NCBI GenBank assembly: GCA_934699065.1
Contig: CAKUWD010000002.1
Location: 1 to 64,000 of the forward strand
Length of the DNA: 64,000 bases
Direction of reading: 5' to 3'
Origin: an uncultured Treponema sp.
Lineage (GTDB): Bacteria; Spirochaetota; Spirochaetia; Treponematales; Treponemataceae
Made by a program: the position numbers and the translations under genes. How positions within the stretch are numbered: position 1 is the stretch's first letter; the number at the start of each line of letters is the position of its first letter. Of the stretch, positions 17,573 through 25,768 are shown piece after piece. Below the pieces are notes generated by a model, which saw nothing but the letters and a program-made list of their open reading frames with translations, was not told where the DNA came from and ran no database searches.

Positions 17573-17705
17573 TCCCGGCCGCTTCGCGGCCGGTCGGGCT
17601 TTCCGCCATTCCGCTTTCGCTCCAGCCTCCTCACTCTGGTGGTTTCGACAAGCTCAACCACCGTCGTTGCGGTGGCCGCCTTCGGCGTGGCTCCAATCCC
17701 TAACG
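17573..17705. repeat. Composite repeat E, copy 1, with nested A element
   Basis: GC-rich intergenic repeat, starting with the hairpin GGCCGCTTCGCGGCC and running through CCGCTTTCGCTCCAGCCTCC to GTGGCCGCCTTCGGCG and CTAACGC. The same outer sequence is at 51978-52085 in reverse without the inner A element, so the A copy at 17638-17662 looks like a later insertion into E. It separates two minus-strand genes and fills most of 17518-17725. Confidence 0.65.
17638..17662. repeat. Family A palindromic repeat, copy 1
   Basis: 25 bases, GGTGGTTTCGA-CAAG-CTCAACCACC. The ends can pair as GGTGGTT/AACCACC. Nested in composite repeat E. Confidence 0.8.
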
Positions 17706-17725
17706 CAGAAAACTATATCTGGTTA

Positions 17726-18580
17726 TTAATTCTCTTCTTTAGAAAAATTAACTTTCCAGTCATACTTTGAGAAAGTACTTCTATCAACATCATATTTAAT
17801 TGTGTATGTTTTTCCACTTTCATATGACTCATTAATTGAAGCATTAATCCAGGTCATTGGATCAAGAATCATAAAGATACCAGGATCAGCAACTGTAGTA
17901 ACGATCGTTACAGGATAGTTTGTATCAACATAAATGCCGCCATCTGGAGCCTCATTATTCTGAAGATAAGATGCATAAGTTTCTACACCGTCTTTTGCAA
18001 TTATATAATCAGGAGCAATATGTTTTGCAAATTTTACAATAGCGGCTGTTTTCTTGTCTGCAACAGTATGTCCCGAAGCCCAATTATTTTCATAATATAT
18101 ATGAGCTAGAGATGTACCAACTGAATCAAATAATGATGTTGAAACAGAAAGCATCATAGGATCATTAATATTATAATATCTTATACCAACAGTCATAATA
18201 CCAGAAGGAATCTTCTCTTCTGTTTTGTGCTGCCATGCCCAGATATCTAAAGATTTTCCTTTATCTGAAACTAAAACTCCAACTTCTGATTCAAGATTTT
18301 TAATCTGGAAAAAAGAAGTATCAAGTGTTATTCCGTAGGTTTCCTGTAAATCAGACTTAATTTTTTCTATTGGTAATTTAGAGATAATGTCTAAAGCCTG
18401 TTTTTTATCTGTTATATTTATATCAGATTGTAAAGTAATTGCAGTCAGTGAAAATGATTTTGTATCAAGTGTTTCAACATTTTCTTTAGTTAATAATTCT
18501 TTGTCAAATCCTGTACTAACACAAGATGTTAATGAAATGATCAGCAAACTAACGATCATAATAAATGAAATTTTTTTCAT
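17726..18580 (-). CDS. Lipoprotein of unknown function
   Basis: 284 residues from MKKISFIMIVSLLI; the frame is open 84 bases further upstream but the signal peptide and a TTCTCC-complement Shine-Dalgarno (AGGAG) fix this start. The lipobox is LTSC, followed by VSTGFDKELL. The mature part contains several Asp-Pro turns and a C-terminal pattern (VTTVADPGIFMILDP) without a recognised family. It may be a large periplasmic or surface lipoprotein; function unknown. Divergent from the ABC gene at 18706. Confidence 0.75.
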   Translation of the reverse strand: MKKISFIMIVSLLIISLTSCVSTGFDKELLTKENVETLDTKSFSLTAITLQSDINITDKKQALDIISKLPIEKIKSDLQETYGITLDTSFFQIKNLESEVGVLVSDKGKSLDIWAWQHKTEEKIPSGIMTVGIRYYNINDPMMLSVSTSLFDSVGTSLAHIYYENNWASGHTVADKKTAAIVKFAKHIAPDYIIAKDGVETYASYLQNNEAPDGGIYVDTNYPVTIVTTVADPGIFMILDPMTWINASINESYESGKTYTIKYDVDRSTFSKYDWKVNFSKEEN

Positions 18581-18705
18581 AATTATTCTCCTGAATATTT
18601 TTCTTTGATTTAATATTAAAGCAATCATCAATTCAATTGCTATTTGTATATTCAAATATAACAAAAAGTTATTGTTGATTTCTAAAAAATTACTATAATC
18701 ATCTT

Positions 18706-20322
18706 ATGTGCAAAAGCTTGATTACTTTACAGAATTGTAGAATTGAAAACAGCCGTACCACCCTGGTACCGGAACTTACATGGAAAATGAACGAAGGAGA
18801 AGTCTGGCTGGTAATTGGCCCAAACGGCGGTGGTAAAGCTGATTTTTTGAATGCGCTTTCCGGCGGGGCTGGAGGTGAACGCGTTACTCCAAATACAGAC
18901 GGGCTTTTTTCTGATATTTTTTCTGATTCTACCGAGCTGGTTTCTCTAGAACGGGCAGCACGTCTGATTCAGGAAGAGCGTGAAAATGATGAAAGTGATT
19001 ATCTTGAAGGCGGAGTTGACCACGGAAGAACCGGCCGCATTTTTATTGCACAGGCACTGGATCCGCAGTTAAAAAAAGGTCTGGCTCACAAGGAGCTCCC
19101 TGCAGCCGCTAAACAGCTGGAAGGCGACCCTGCAATCAAACTTTGCGGAATCGAAAAGATTCTGGATCGCGGTCTCAAATATATGTCTACAGGAGAAATC
19201 CGCCGCACCTTGCTTGCCCGCGCCCTTATTTCCGGTAAAAAACTTTTGATTTTAAGCGACCCCTTTGCCGGTCTTGATGTTCAGAGCCGTACAATTCTTC
19301 TGGAATTTTTTGATTCGATTGCACGTCGCAGTAACAGCGAAAACGGAAGTGCCCAGCCACACATAATTTTGGGAATGGAACGCTGGCACGAGATTCCAGA
19401 TGCAATTACTCATGTCATAGAATTTACAGATAAAAAAGTTTCCTTCTGTGGTGCCCGCAGCGAATATGAAAAACTGATTTCTGAACGGGCTGCCGGCTCA
19501 AAGGCCAGTGAAGAAAAAGAAAAGCAGGATTTTCAGGAAGGGTTTGAAGAACTAACAGACAATTCTGAAATTGATGGTGGTTTCGACAGGCTCAACCACC
19601 GTCTCAGCGATTGCAACCCACAGGATTTTCTCGTAGAAATGCACAACGTAAACGTTGGCTGGGACGATCATCAGGTTCTGCGTAACTTAAACTGGAGCCT
19701 CCGCCGCGGCCAGCACTGGCTTGTACGCGGCCCTAACGGAAGCGGTAAAACAACCTTCCTGGAACTTATCACCGGCGACAATATGCAAGTCTTTTCAAAC
19801 GACATTAAAATTTTTGGAAAGCGCCGCGGTTCGGGCGAAACTATCTGGGATATTAAAAAGCGCCTGGGCATTGTTTCTTACCGCCTTCACGTTGAATACA
19901 GAATGCTGGGCGGAACTTCCCTGCTTGCAGTAATTATAAGCGGCCTGCGCGATAGCATCGGACTTTACGGAGCCCCAACCGACCTTGAAATTGCAAGCGC
20001 AAAAAAATGGCTGGCTCTCGGCGGTTTTGCAGGCCGCGAATCAGAAAATTTCGGCAACCTGAGCTACGGCGAACAGCGCGCTATCCTGATTCTTCGCTCA
20101 GCTGTAAAAACTCCCGAAATCCTTATTCTAGATGAACCATGTCACGGACTCGACGAACAGTACCGCAGCAAAATCCTTCAGCTAATGAATTTGATTGGAG
20201 AGGGCGGCTCAACAACAATACTGCACGTAACCCACGACCCGAGCGAAGTCCTTGAATGCGAAAAACACATCCTCGAACTTCATCCGGATGAAGAACCCAT
20301 GTACAGAATTATTGAAAAATAG
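18706..20322 (+). CDS. Tandem-ATPase ABC protein, ModF/PhrA-like
   Basis: 538 residues, two ABC ATPase domains and no membrane segment. Domain 1 (residues about 5-260) looks degenerate: Walker A is GPNGGGKAD (Ala45 where Ser/Thr binds magnesium) and Walker B reads LILSDPFAGLD instead of LILDEP. Domain 2 (about 310-538) is intact (GPNGSGKTTF, LSYGEQRA, LILDEPCHGLD). The layout matches ModF/photorepair-type soluble ABC proteins of unclear role. Residues about 291-299 (GGFDRLNHR) are coded by a family A repeat placed in frame in the inter-domain linker. Followed after 14 bases by the GH18-like gene. Confidence 0.85.
   Translation: MCKSLITLQNCRIENSRTTLVPELTWKMNEGEVWLVIGPNGGGKADFLNALSGGAGGERVTPNTDGLFSDIFSDSTELVSLERAARLIQEERENDESDYLEGGVDHGRTGRIFIAQALDPQLKKGLAHKELPAAAKQLEGDPAIKLCGIEKILDRGLKYMSTGEIRRTLLARALISGKKLLILSDPFAGLDVQSRTILLEFFDSIARRSNSENGSAQPHIILGMERWHEIPDAITHVIEFTDKKVSFCGARSEYEKLISERAAGSKASEEKEKQDFQEGFEELTDNSEIDGGFDRLNHRLSDCNPQDFLVEMHNVNVGWDDHQVLRNLNWSLRRGQHWLVRGPNGSGKTTFLELITGDNMQVFSNDIKIFGKRRGSGETIWDIKKRLGIVSYRLHVEYRMLGGTSLLAVIISGLRDSIGLYGAPTDLEIASAKKWLALGGFAGRESENFGNLSYGEQRAILILRSAVKTPEILILDEPCHGLDEQYRSKILQLMNLIGEGGSTTILHVTHDPSEVLECEKHILELHPDEEPMYRIIEK
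19576..19600. repeat. Family A repeat, copy 2, in frame in ABC gene
   Basis: GGTGGTTTCGA-CAGG-CTCAACCACC, 25 bases, differing from copy 1 at one position. It adds the peptide GGFDRLNHR to the linker between the two ATPase domains. Confidence 0.85.
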
Positions 20323-20336
20323 CCGATAATCTATTT

Positions 20337-21413
20337 ATGAAAAAAATCATCAGCTTGTTTATAATCCTCTCAGTTTTTTGCTGCGCTTGTTCTGCCCGCG
20401 GAAAAGCTGATATTGAAGTTCCCACAGAAGAAGTTGAATACGCTCTCAAAGGCAATGAACCTTCTGTTATAGTAGAAGAAAAACCCCTTCTTCCTCTCTA
20501 TACTCTGCGTCAGCCAATCGGAAAACCGGTACAACTTCGCGAAAGCTGGGGCTACGTTATGCAGAGTCGTCTCGATGAATACGATAATACTATTCCACTA
20601 ACCGATGTCTGCTTTTTTTCTGCAGATGTAAACTGCTATGGCGAACTAACAGGAATTCCAAACCGTTCTCACATTAATACAAAAGGAGCCCGCTGCCATC
20701 TGGTAATCACCTGCGACAGTAAATCACTCACTCACTTTATTCTTGAACCTGGAACAAAAGTCAGAAACAATCTCTTAAAATCAATAGTAAAAGCAGGCGC
20801 TGCTTACGATGGTGTTCAGATAGATTTTGAACTTGTACCAGCCCGCGACCGCAAAAACTTTATTACCTTCTGCTCAGATCTCCGCTATATGCTTGGAAAA
20901 GCAAAATGGTTTTCAATCTGTGTACCAGCCCGCTTTAAGCTGCTTTCAGAAGATATTTATCCTTACGCAGAAATTGCAAATTACTGCGATCGGGTTTTTG
21001 TTATGGCTTATGATGAACACTGGTCTACAAGTAAACCTGGTGCTGTAGCTTCCGTAGAATGGTGCCGTAAAGTTATGGAATATGCTCAAAAAGCAATTCC
21101 ACCAAAAAAACTCGTTATGGGATTACCATTTTATGGAAGAACCTGGGCAAACGAAACAACTGCCGGTGCCTGGTATTTCAGCGGCGCAAACCGAATCATG
21201 ACCGAACATAAGGTTACTGAAGTTAATTATGATGAAGATATCCCAACTTTTAAATACACTGCCGAAGTTGAAGTAACCGGTTATTTCAACGATACCTGGT
21301 CTGTACTACAGCTGGCAAGACTCTATGAAGATGCCGGCATTCAAAAAATGGGATTCTGGCGCATAGGTCAGGAAGATCCGGCTTTCTGGAACTGGATAAA
21401 AATCAGTAAATAA
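20337..21413 (+). CDS. GH18-like lipoprotein (spore-cortex/chitinase type)
   Basis: 358 residues. Signal peptide with lipobox CCAC (MKKIISLFIILSVFCCAC), so a lipid-anchored outer or inner membrane enzyme. A glycosyl hydrolase family 18 TIM barrel follows: strand motif DGVQIDFEL with the catalytic acid Glu165, VFVMAYDEHW, KLVMGLPFYGRTW and a late GFWRIGQEDP. This matches the SleL/YaaH/YdhD-like branch acting on peptidoglycan or chitin-like glycans; the substrate is not determined. Starts 14 bases after the ABC gene and is likely cotranscribed. Confidence 0.9.
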   Translation: MKKIISLFIILSVFCCACSARGKADIEVPTEEVEYALKGNEPSVIVEEKPLLPLYTLRQPIGKPVQLRESWGYVMQSRLDEYDNTIPLTDVCFFSADVNCYGELTGIPNRSHINTKGARCHLVITCDSKSLTHFILEPGTKVRNNLLKSIVKAGAAYDGVQIDFELVPARDRKNFITFCSDLRYMLGKAKWFSICVPARFKLLSEDIYPYAEIANYCDRVFVMAYDEHWSTSKPGAVASVEWCRKVMEYAQKAIPPKKLVMGLPFYGRTWANETTAGAWYFSGANRIMTEHKVTEVNYDEDIPTFKYTAEVEVTGYFNDTWSVLQLARLYEDAGIQKMGFWRIGQEDPAFWNWIKISK

Positions 21414-21438
21414 AAGTGACACTTTTTCTCTTTATATC

Positions 21439-21447
21439 TGTTATAAT
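21439..21447 (+). promoter_or_regulatory. Extended -10 promoter element
   Basis: TGTTATAAT is an extended -10 (TGnTATAAT), 19 bases before the ATG at 21466, with GAGAAAA-type Shine-Dalgarno (AGGAGA) between. GTGACA 20 bases upstream may be a poorly spaced -35. Confidence 0.55.
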
Positions 21448-21465
21448 TAGTAACAGGAGAAAAAA

Positions 21466-22050
21466 ATGAAAAGAATTCTTTCTATTCTATTGATTTTATT
21501 TACAGTTTCTGCAGGCTTCCTTTTCGCAGATTCTTCAAATGCAGACCCTTTTGATTCCCTCATTGAAAAGCTTCTTAAAGATTTTGATGATGAAGGAGCT
21601 ACAGTAGCAGTTAAAGTTTTTAATTCAGACCTAGGAAACAACGAACGTAAAAAGATTTCTAAATCTGTTCAATTCTCACTTTACTGTACAGACATTGTAG
21701 AAGTCGTAGCAAAAGCAGATGAAGCTGATTATATCTGTACCGGTAAAATTGAAGTAGATGGACCTAATTATATCATCAGTGCAAAGCTTATTGATAATTA
21801 TGATGATACTGTAATTGGAAAAGCTAAGCAGAAAGTTTCTAAAGACTACTATGCAGAAAAGCCAAGTGATGTAAAAGTTGAAACAGTAGTTGTTGAAGAT
21901 TCTGTTGATGCAGACGATATTCTTGGAGCAATTGTCGTAGGCAGTATAATCGGCGGAGTATTCCACGCAATAACAACACCTCCTCGTACTGTATATGTTA
22001 CACCACCACGTCCGCCAAGACCACATCGGGTTCGACCATATAGACCATAA
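21466..22050 (+). CDS. Secreted protein with Pro/Arg-rich tail
   Basis: 194 residues. Signal peptide MKRILSILLILFTVSAGFLFA; no lipobox. The body (VAVKVFNSDLG..., SVQFSLYCTDIVEVV..., YICTGKIEVDG, ISAKLIDNYDDTVIG) resembles the CsgG/TolB-N-type domain found in Treponema lipoproteins that sense or assemble surface structures; fold-level only. Then a hydrophobic segment (DDILGAIVVGSIIGGVF) and a Pro/Arg-rich tail. It has its own promoter and terminator, so a single-gene unit. Function unknown. Confidence 0.7.
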   Translation: MKRILSILLILFTVSAGFLFADSSNADPFDSLIEKLLKDFDDEGATVAVKVFNSDLGNNERKKISKSVQFSLYCTDIVEVVAKADEADYICTGKIEVDGPNYIISAKLIDNYDDTVIGKAKQKVSKDYYAEKPSDVKVETVVVEDSVDADDILGAIVVGSIIGGVFHAITTPPRTVYVTPPRPPRPHRVRPYRP

Positions 22051-22062
22051 ATTCCTTTCCCT

Positions 22063-22097
22063 GGCTGGCCAACACAAACCTTTGGTCAGCCTTTTTT
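22063..22097 (+). terminator. Intrinsic terminator
   Basis: GGCTGGCCAA pairs with TTGGTCAGCC (one G-T wobble) and is followed by six T. It ends the 21466-22050 transcript. Confidence 0.85.
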
Positions 22098-22173
22098 ATT
22101 AACCAACACACCCCCTATTATCATTCCTTTAATTCCGTTGTATACTGATTAAAATCTTTTATAGGACAACGAT

Positions 22174-23535
22174 ATGATTTTTTCACCAAACGAAATTCAG
22201 GAAACTGTAAATATGTTTATGCGCCAGAAGCTGGATATCCGCTGTATTACAATGGGTATTTCGCTTCTGGATTGTGCTGATTCAGACAGCAAGCGTGCCT
22301 GCGACAAAATCTACGATAAGATTATGAAAAAGGCCGGCAAGCTTGTTCAAACTGGTCAGGATATTGAAAAGGAATTTGGTGTTCCTATCATCAACAAACG
22401 AATTTCTGTAACTCCAATTGCCCTGGTTGCCGGTGCAAGTGAAGCTAAGAATTACGTTCCATATATTAAGACTCTCGACCGCTGTGCCCACGAGCTTGGC
22501 GTAAACTTTATCGGCGGATTTTCTGCCCTCGTTCAAAAAGGAATTACTCCTGCAGACCGCATTTTGATTGACTCAATTCCAGAAGCCCTGGCTACAACTG
22601 ATTTTGTATGCTCAAGCGTCAATGTTGGAAGCACAAAGTCTGGTATCAATATGGATGCCGTAAAACTGATGGGTGAGACTATTGTAAAGACAGCGGACGT
22701 TTCTAAGAACTGCGAAGTTAACGGCTGCGCAAAGCTTGTAGTTTTCTGTAACGCTCCTGAGGACAACCCGTTTATGGCAGGTGCCTTCCACGGTCCTGGA
22801 GAAGCTGATTGTGTAATCAACGTTGGAGTTTCTGGCCCTGGTGTAATTCTTGCTGCTGCCCGCGAGTATAAAGGTCAGCCAATCAACGTACTCGCAGACG
22901 GAATCAAAAAAATGGCCTTTAAGATTACCCGTATGGGTCAGCTTGTTGGAAGCGAAGCCGCTAAACGTCTTGGTGTTGATTTTGGTATTCTGGATTTGTC
23001 ATTGGCTCCTACTCCTGCTGTTGGCGACTCTGTTGCCCGCATTCTGGAAGAAATTGGTCTTGAAGGCTGTGGTGCCCCTGGAACAACAGCCGCCCTCGCT
23101 ATGCTTACTGATATGGTAAAGAAGGGCGGTGTAATGGCTTCTACAAACGTTGGAGGTCTCAGCGGTGCCTTTATTCCGGTTTCAGAAGATGAAGGTATGA
23201 TTGAAGCTGCTAAAAATGGTTCTATCTGCCTTGAAAAGCTTGAAGCAATGACAACTGTTTGCTCTGTAGGACTTGATATGATTGCAATTCCTGGTGATAC
23301 TCCTGCTACAACAATTTCTGGTATTCTTGCTGATGAATTTGCAATCGGTATGGTAAACAACAAGACAACTGCCTGCCGCCTTATTCCGGCTCCTGGAAAG
23401 AAAGCTGGGGAATGGGTAGAGTTCGGCGGACTTCTTGGTGGCTGCCCTGTAATGCCTGTAAGTAAGTTCGGCTGCGCAGACTTTATCAACCGCGGCGGTC
23501 GTATTCCGGCTCCAATTCATTCGTTCAGAAATTAA
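22174..23535 (+). CDS. PFL-family protein UPF0210/DUF711
   Basis: 453 residues, the full family length. Conserved stretches: [72 protein letters not shown], and the C-terminal [13 protein letters not shown]. The family has a fold related to pyruvate formate-lyase/ribonucleotide reductase barrels but lacks the glycyl-radical motif, and its function is not established. It is often next to an ACT-domain gene, which is missing here. High codon bias (clean, GC-ending codons) suggests strong expression. Confidence 0.92.
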   Translation: MIFSPNEIQETVNMFMRQKLDIRCITMGISLLDCADSDSKRACDKIYDKIMKKAGKLVQTGQDIEKEFGVPIINKRISVTPIALVAGASEAKNYVPYIKTLDRCAHELGVNFIGGFSALVQKGITPADRILIDSIPEALATTDFVCSSVNVGSTKSGINMDAVKLMGETIVKTADVSKNCEVNGCAKLVVFCNAPEDNPFMAGAFHGPGEADCVINVGVSGPGVILAAAREYKGQPINVLADGIKKMAFKITRMGQLVGSEAAKRLGVDFGILDLSLAPTPAVGDSVARILEEIGLEGCGAPGTTAALAMLTDMVKKGGVMASTNVGGLSGAFIPVSEDEGMIEAAKNGSICLEKLEAMTTVCSVGLDMIAIPGDTPATTISGILADEFAIGMVNNKTTACRLIPAPGKKAGEWVEFGGLLGGCPVMPVSKFGCADFINRGGRIPAPIHSFRN

Positions 23536-23541
23536 TTGATT

Positions 23542-23589
23542 GTGGTTTCGATACGATAGGTGCTTTAGCACCGTACTACTCCAACCACC
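23542..23589. repeat. Family A repeat, copy 3
   Basis: GTGGTTTCGATACG, a loop with its own small hairpin (GGTGCTTTAGCACC) and TACTCCAACCAC. It is in the intergenic region just after the UPF0210 stop. Confidence 0.75.
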
Positions 23590-23618
23590 GTAGATTGTAT
23601 ATCCTTATAAGACGATTC

Positions 23619-23656
23619 GGTGGTTGAGTGCCAGCGAAGCTGGTATATCGAAACCA
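23619..23656. repeat. Family A repeat, copy 4
   Basis: Reverse orientation: GGTGGTTGAGTGCCAGCG ... GTATATCGAAACC. The loop CCAGCGAAGCTGG is itself a hairpin. It ends 19 bases before the ATG of the small lipoprotein gene. Confidence 0.75.
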
Positions 23657-23674
23657 TCTGGTTACGGAGGCCTT

Positions 23675-23863
23675 ATGAAAAAAATTATTTTAATTGCGAG
23701 CCTGCTGCTTGCAACAGGCTTACTTACTTCTTGCCTGATTCTACCAGATGGAAAAGGAGGAACCTACACCTATGCCCTTGGTGACGATGAAATTGAATAC
23801 AAAAATCCGGACGGTTCCAAAACCATAGTGAATCAGGATGGAACTGTAACACATAAAAGATGA
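23675..23863 (+). CDS. Very small lipoprotein
   Basis: 62 residues from MKKIILIASLLLATGLLTSC, a complete signal peptide with lipobox LTSC. The frame is open 51 bases further up, but those bases are repeat DNA (copy 4), and the GGAGG Shine-Dalgarno just before 23675 marks this start. The mature about 42 residues (GGTYTYALGDDEIEYKNPDGSKTI) form a short Gly/Asp-rich beta-hairpin-like chain that resembles the bacterial MORN/'DGS-T' type repeats. Overlaps the acetyltransferase start by four bases. Function unknown. Confidence 0.7.
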   Translation: MKKIILIASLLLATGLLTSCLILPDGKGGTYTYALGDDEIEYKNPDGSKTIVNQDGTVTHKR

Positions 23864-24843
23864 AATTAATTCCAGTTGAAACGCCGCAAGATTTTCTTGC
23901 GGCACAACAATTTATAGCCCCATACGAAGAAACCTGTGTTTCGCTTGCCTCTCTTGTGCGCCGCAAATCTGACAAACTTTTTTTCATTGCCGAGTCTGAT
24001 AACAGTGTGGTTTCGACCCTTCGACTGGGCTCAGGGACCGTACGGCCTCCGGCCTACTCAACCACCGAAACCACCGGCCTGCTCGGTATTATTAATCTTG
24101 ATTCTACCCTCTACCACTGCATTCCTGACCCCAGCCGGCTTGAAGCTGATTTTCTCAAGGCCCAGCTTCCCTATTTTCTGAAAAAGCCGGTCCGCTGCAT
24201 AAGTGGAGAAAAAATTGCTACAGATTTTCTGATTGATGTTTTTAATTCGGTAAATGGTGGTTTCGATACGGCTGCGCCTACTCAACCACCAAAAATTATT
24301 TATTCTTATATTATGATGCGGTGGTTGAGTGCCAGCGAAGCTGGTGTATCGAAACCACCAAAGTCGCAACAGGTTTCGATACGTCCTTCGGACTACTCAA
24401 CCACCGGGCTTTCTGGTGGCGAAGAAATTATCCGCTGCACAGAACACGATATGGAAATCTTGCATCCCCTTCAAAAAGATTATATGAAAGATGAAGTTGC
24501 AGTTCCCGGAAGGCAAATCTCTGATGCGGAAGTAGACATCACCCTGCGCAATCTCCTCAAAAATCAGCTTTGCTTTGCGCTAACTTTTGACGGCGACATT
24601 GTAGCTAAGGCTAATACAAATGCGATTGGAATTAATTGTGTTCAGATTGGTGGAGTTTATACTCACCCGCTCTACCGTCGAAACGGCTATGCAGGAGCCC
24701 TCGTCCAGGCCCTTTGTAACCGCTCGCTTCGCGCACACAAACATCCGGTTCTTTTTGTAAAGGAAAAAAATATGCCCGCCTTCAATCTCTACCGGAAACT
24801 CGGCTTTGAAGAGTGCGGGCGATATACTATCGCGTATTATTAA
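23860..24843 (+). CDS. GNAT acetyltransferase carrying four repeat insertions
   Basis: 327 residues, of which about 80 are coded by repeats. The C-terminal GNAT domain is clear: IGGVYTHPLYRRNGYAGALVQAL (acetyl-CoA loop) and NMPAFNLYRKLGFEECGRYTIAYY. The N-terminal half (DFLAAQQFIAPYEETCVSL...) looks like a diverged GNAT-like half, as in DUF4081-type proteins. Four family A repeats lie in the linker and N-terminal part, in more than one frame (STLRLGSG...AYSTTE, GGFDTAAPTQPP, RWLSASEAGVSKPP, VSIRPSDYSTTG), none with a stop. Start ATGA overlaps the lipoprotein gene. Whether the protein still folds is unknown. Confidence 0.8.
   Translation: MKLIPVETPQDFLAAQQFIAPYEETCVSLASLVRRKSDKLFFIAESDNSVVSTLRLGSGTVRPPAYSTTETTGLLGIINLDSTLYHCIPDPSRLEADFLKAQLPYFLKKPVRCISGEKIATDFLIDVFNSVNGGFDTAAPTQPPKIIYSYIMMRWLSASEAGVSKPPKSQQVSIRPSDYSTTGLSGGEEIIRCTEHDMEILHPLQKDYMKDEVAVPGRQISDAEVDITLRNLLKNQLCFALTFDGDIVAKANTNAIGINCVQIGGVYTHPLYRRNGYAGALVQALCNRSLRAHKHPVLFVKEKNMPAFNLYRKLGFEECGRYTIAYY
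24007..24066. repeat. Family A repeat, copy 5, in frame
   Basis: GTGGTTTCGACCC ... CTACTCAACCACC with a long loop holding CGTACGGCCTCCGGCC; a partial end GAAACCACC follows. It codes STLRLGSG and AYSTTE within the acetyltransferase. Confidence 0.75.
24256..24290. repeat. Family A repeat, copy 6, in frame
   Basis: GGTGGTTTCGATACGGC ... CTACTCAACCACC, coding GGFDTAAPTQPP. Confidence 0.85.
24320..24359. repeat. Family A repeat, copy 7, in frame, reverse orientation
   Basis: GGTGGTTGAGTGCCAGCG ... GTATCGAAACCACC, almost the same as copy 4 at 23619. It codes RWLSASEAGVSKPP. Confidence 0.85.
24372..24405. repeat. Family A repeat, copy 8, in frame
   Basis: GGTTTCGATACGTCC ... GACTACTCAACCACC, coding VSIRPSDYSTTG. 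Only 12 bases separate it from copy 7, in opposite orientation. Confidence 0.8.
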
Positions 24844-24846
24844 AAA

Positions 24847-24925
24847 TGGATTGCTTCGCACTTAGTGCTCGCAATGACGAAGCATTTGCGTCATTGCGAG
24901 GAGCGCAGCGACGTGGCAATCCATT
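24847..24925. repeat. Family B inverted repeat between convergent genes
   Basis: Two half-units face each other: TGGATTGCTTCGC ... CTCGCAATGACG and CGTCATTGCGAGG ... GTGGCAATCCA, able to form a long stem. It covers the stop codon of the minus-strand permease gene (24924-24926) and may serve as terminator for both neighbours. A single half-unit is at 47880-47920. Confidence 0.75.
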
Positions 24926-25727
24926 ACTCCAGGTTCAACTTCAGTTTCAAAATGCAATAAGTTACCGCACCATAAATAACAGATAAAATTAAACCAAAGA
25001 GTGCATTCCAGTATAATATCGTAGTAGAATCATAAATCTCATTGAGATAATCAAAATTAATTGATCCCATAAATCTTGAAGTCAAACTGATAATAATGAT
25101 AATTGCTGCGAGCTTTACAAGTGTTCTATGTTTCTTTGACAAATGTCCAAGAGCATTTACCAGATATATAAAAAGGATTAAACACAATGACCAGGTCATA
25201 TCAAAAAGAAGGAAACCAAAGAACAAAACCTGCCAGCCTTCTTCAAGATTAATCAGACTAAGATTCTTGATGAAAACCAAAACAAAAGAAATAAGCATTA
25301 CGGCTGTATAAATTAAATCCCAGACTACAACAGTACAAATGCGTCCCCAAAGATGCTCTCCAATTGTTACAGGCAAGGTAAGATTCAGGTATGCTTCATC
25401 GCCTAAAAGTCCATTTTTAAAACGCTTAGTAATAACACTGATAGTAACTACTGCAGAAACAACTACCAGTATCCAGTAAATCATAAAAAAGAAAGCCACA
25501 AGACCATTTATTGCATTTTCATTACCATCAATATTAAATGAGAAATGCCAATCCAGATGTCCGTCACTAGTCACCGGCACACACAAACCTAGAATTACAG
25601 CTATTGCAAGAATTGCAATAAGAACCGGTAAAAGGATTCTTACTGTATGTTTCATTTCATATTTAAAAACCTTTCCAATCCAAGGGAAGGGATTTCTTAT
25701 TATTTTTTTATCTGTCATCTCTTTCAC
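24924..25727 (-). CDS. ABC transporter permease, ABC-2 type
   Basis: 267 residues, six membrane helices (first at residues about 33-53). It follows the ATPase gene by 41 bases and shares the regulator operon. It is the membrane half of a one-ATPase/one-permease exporter, similar in layout to Ytr/Bcr-type systems responding to envelope stress. Start may be 25727 or the Met three codons later (MTDKK). The substrate cannot be read from the sequence. The gene ends inside the family B repeat. Confidence 0.85.
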   Translation of the reverse strand: MKEMTDKKIIRNPFPWIGKVFKYEMKHTVRILLPVLIAILAIAVILGLCVPVTSDGHLDWHFSFNIDGNENAINGLVAFFFMIYWILVVVSAVVTISVITKRFKNGLLGDEAYLNLTLPVTIGEHLWGRICTVVVWDLIYTAVMLISFVLVFIKNLSLINLEEGWQVLFFGFLLFDMTWSLCLILFIYLVNALGHLSKKHRTLVKLAAIIIIISLTSRFMGSINFDYLNEIYDSTTILYWNALFGLILSVIYGAVTYCILKLKLNLE

Positions 25728-25768
25728 TCCTATAACAAACTATCGTTAGTTAGCAAACTCTCTGCTCA

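Noticed and set aside
17518..17661. Longer N-terminus for the SEC-C protein (MVELVETT...)
   Set aside because: Those 48 residues are translated repeat DNA; the SEC-C motif starts seven residues after the chosen Met.
23624..23674. Longer start for the 62-residue lipoprotein (MSASEAG...)
   Set aside because: Covers a family A repeat and would place residues before the signal peptide; a GGAGG site precedes the chosen start.
24007..24405. Cluster of four repeats resembling a small CRISPR array
   Set aside because: Spacing is irregular, orientation alternates, the units are in an open reading frame, and no cas genes are near.
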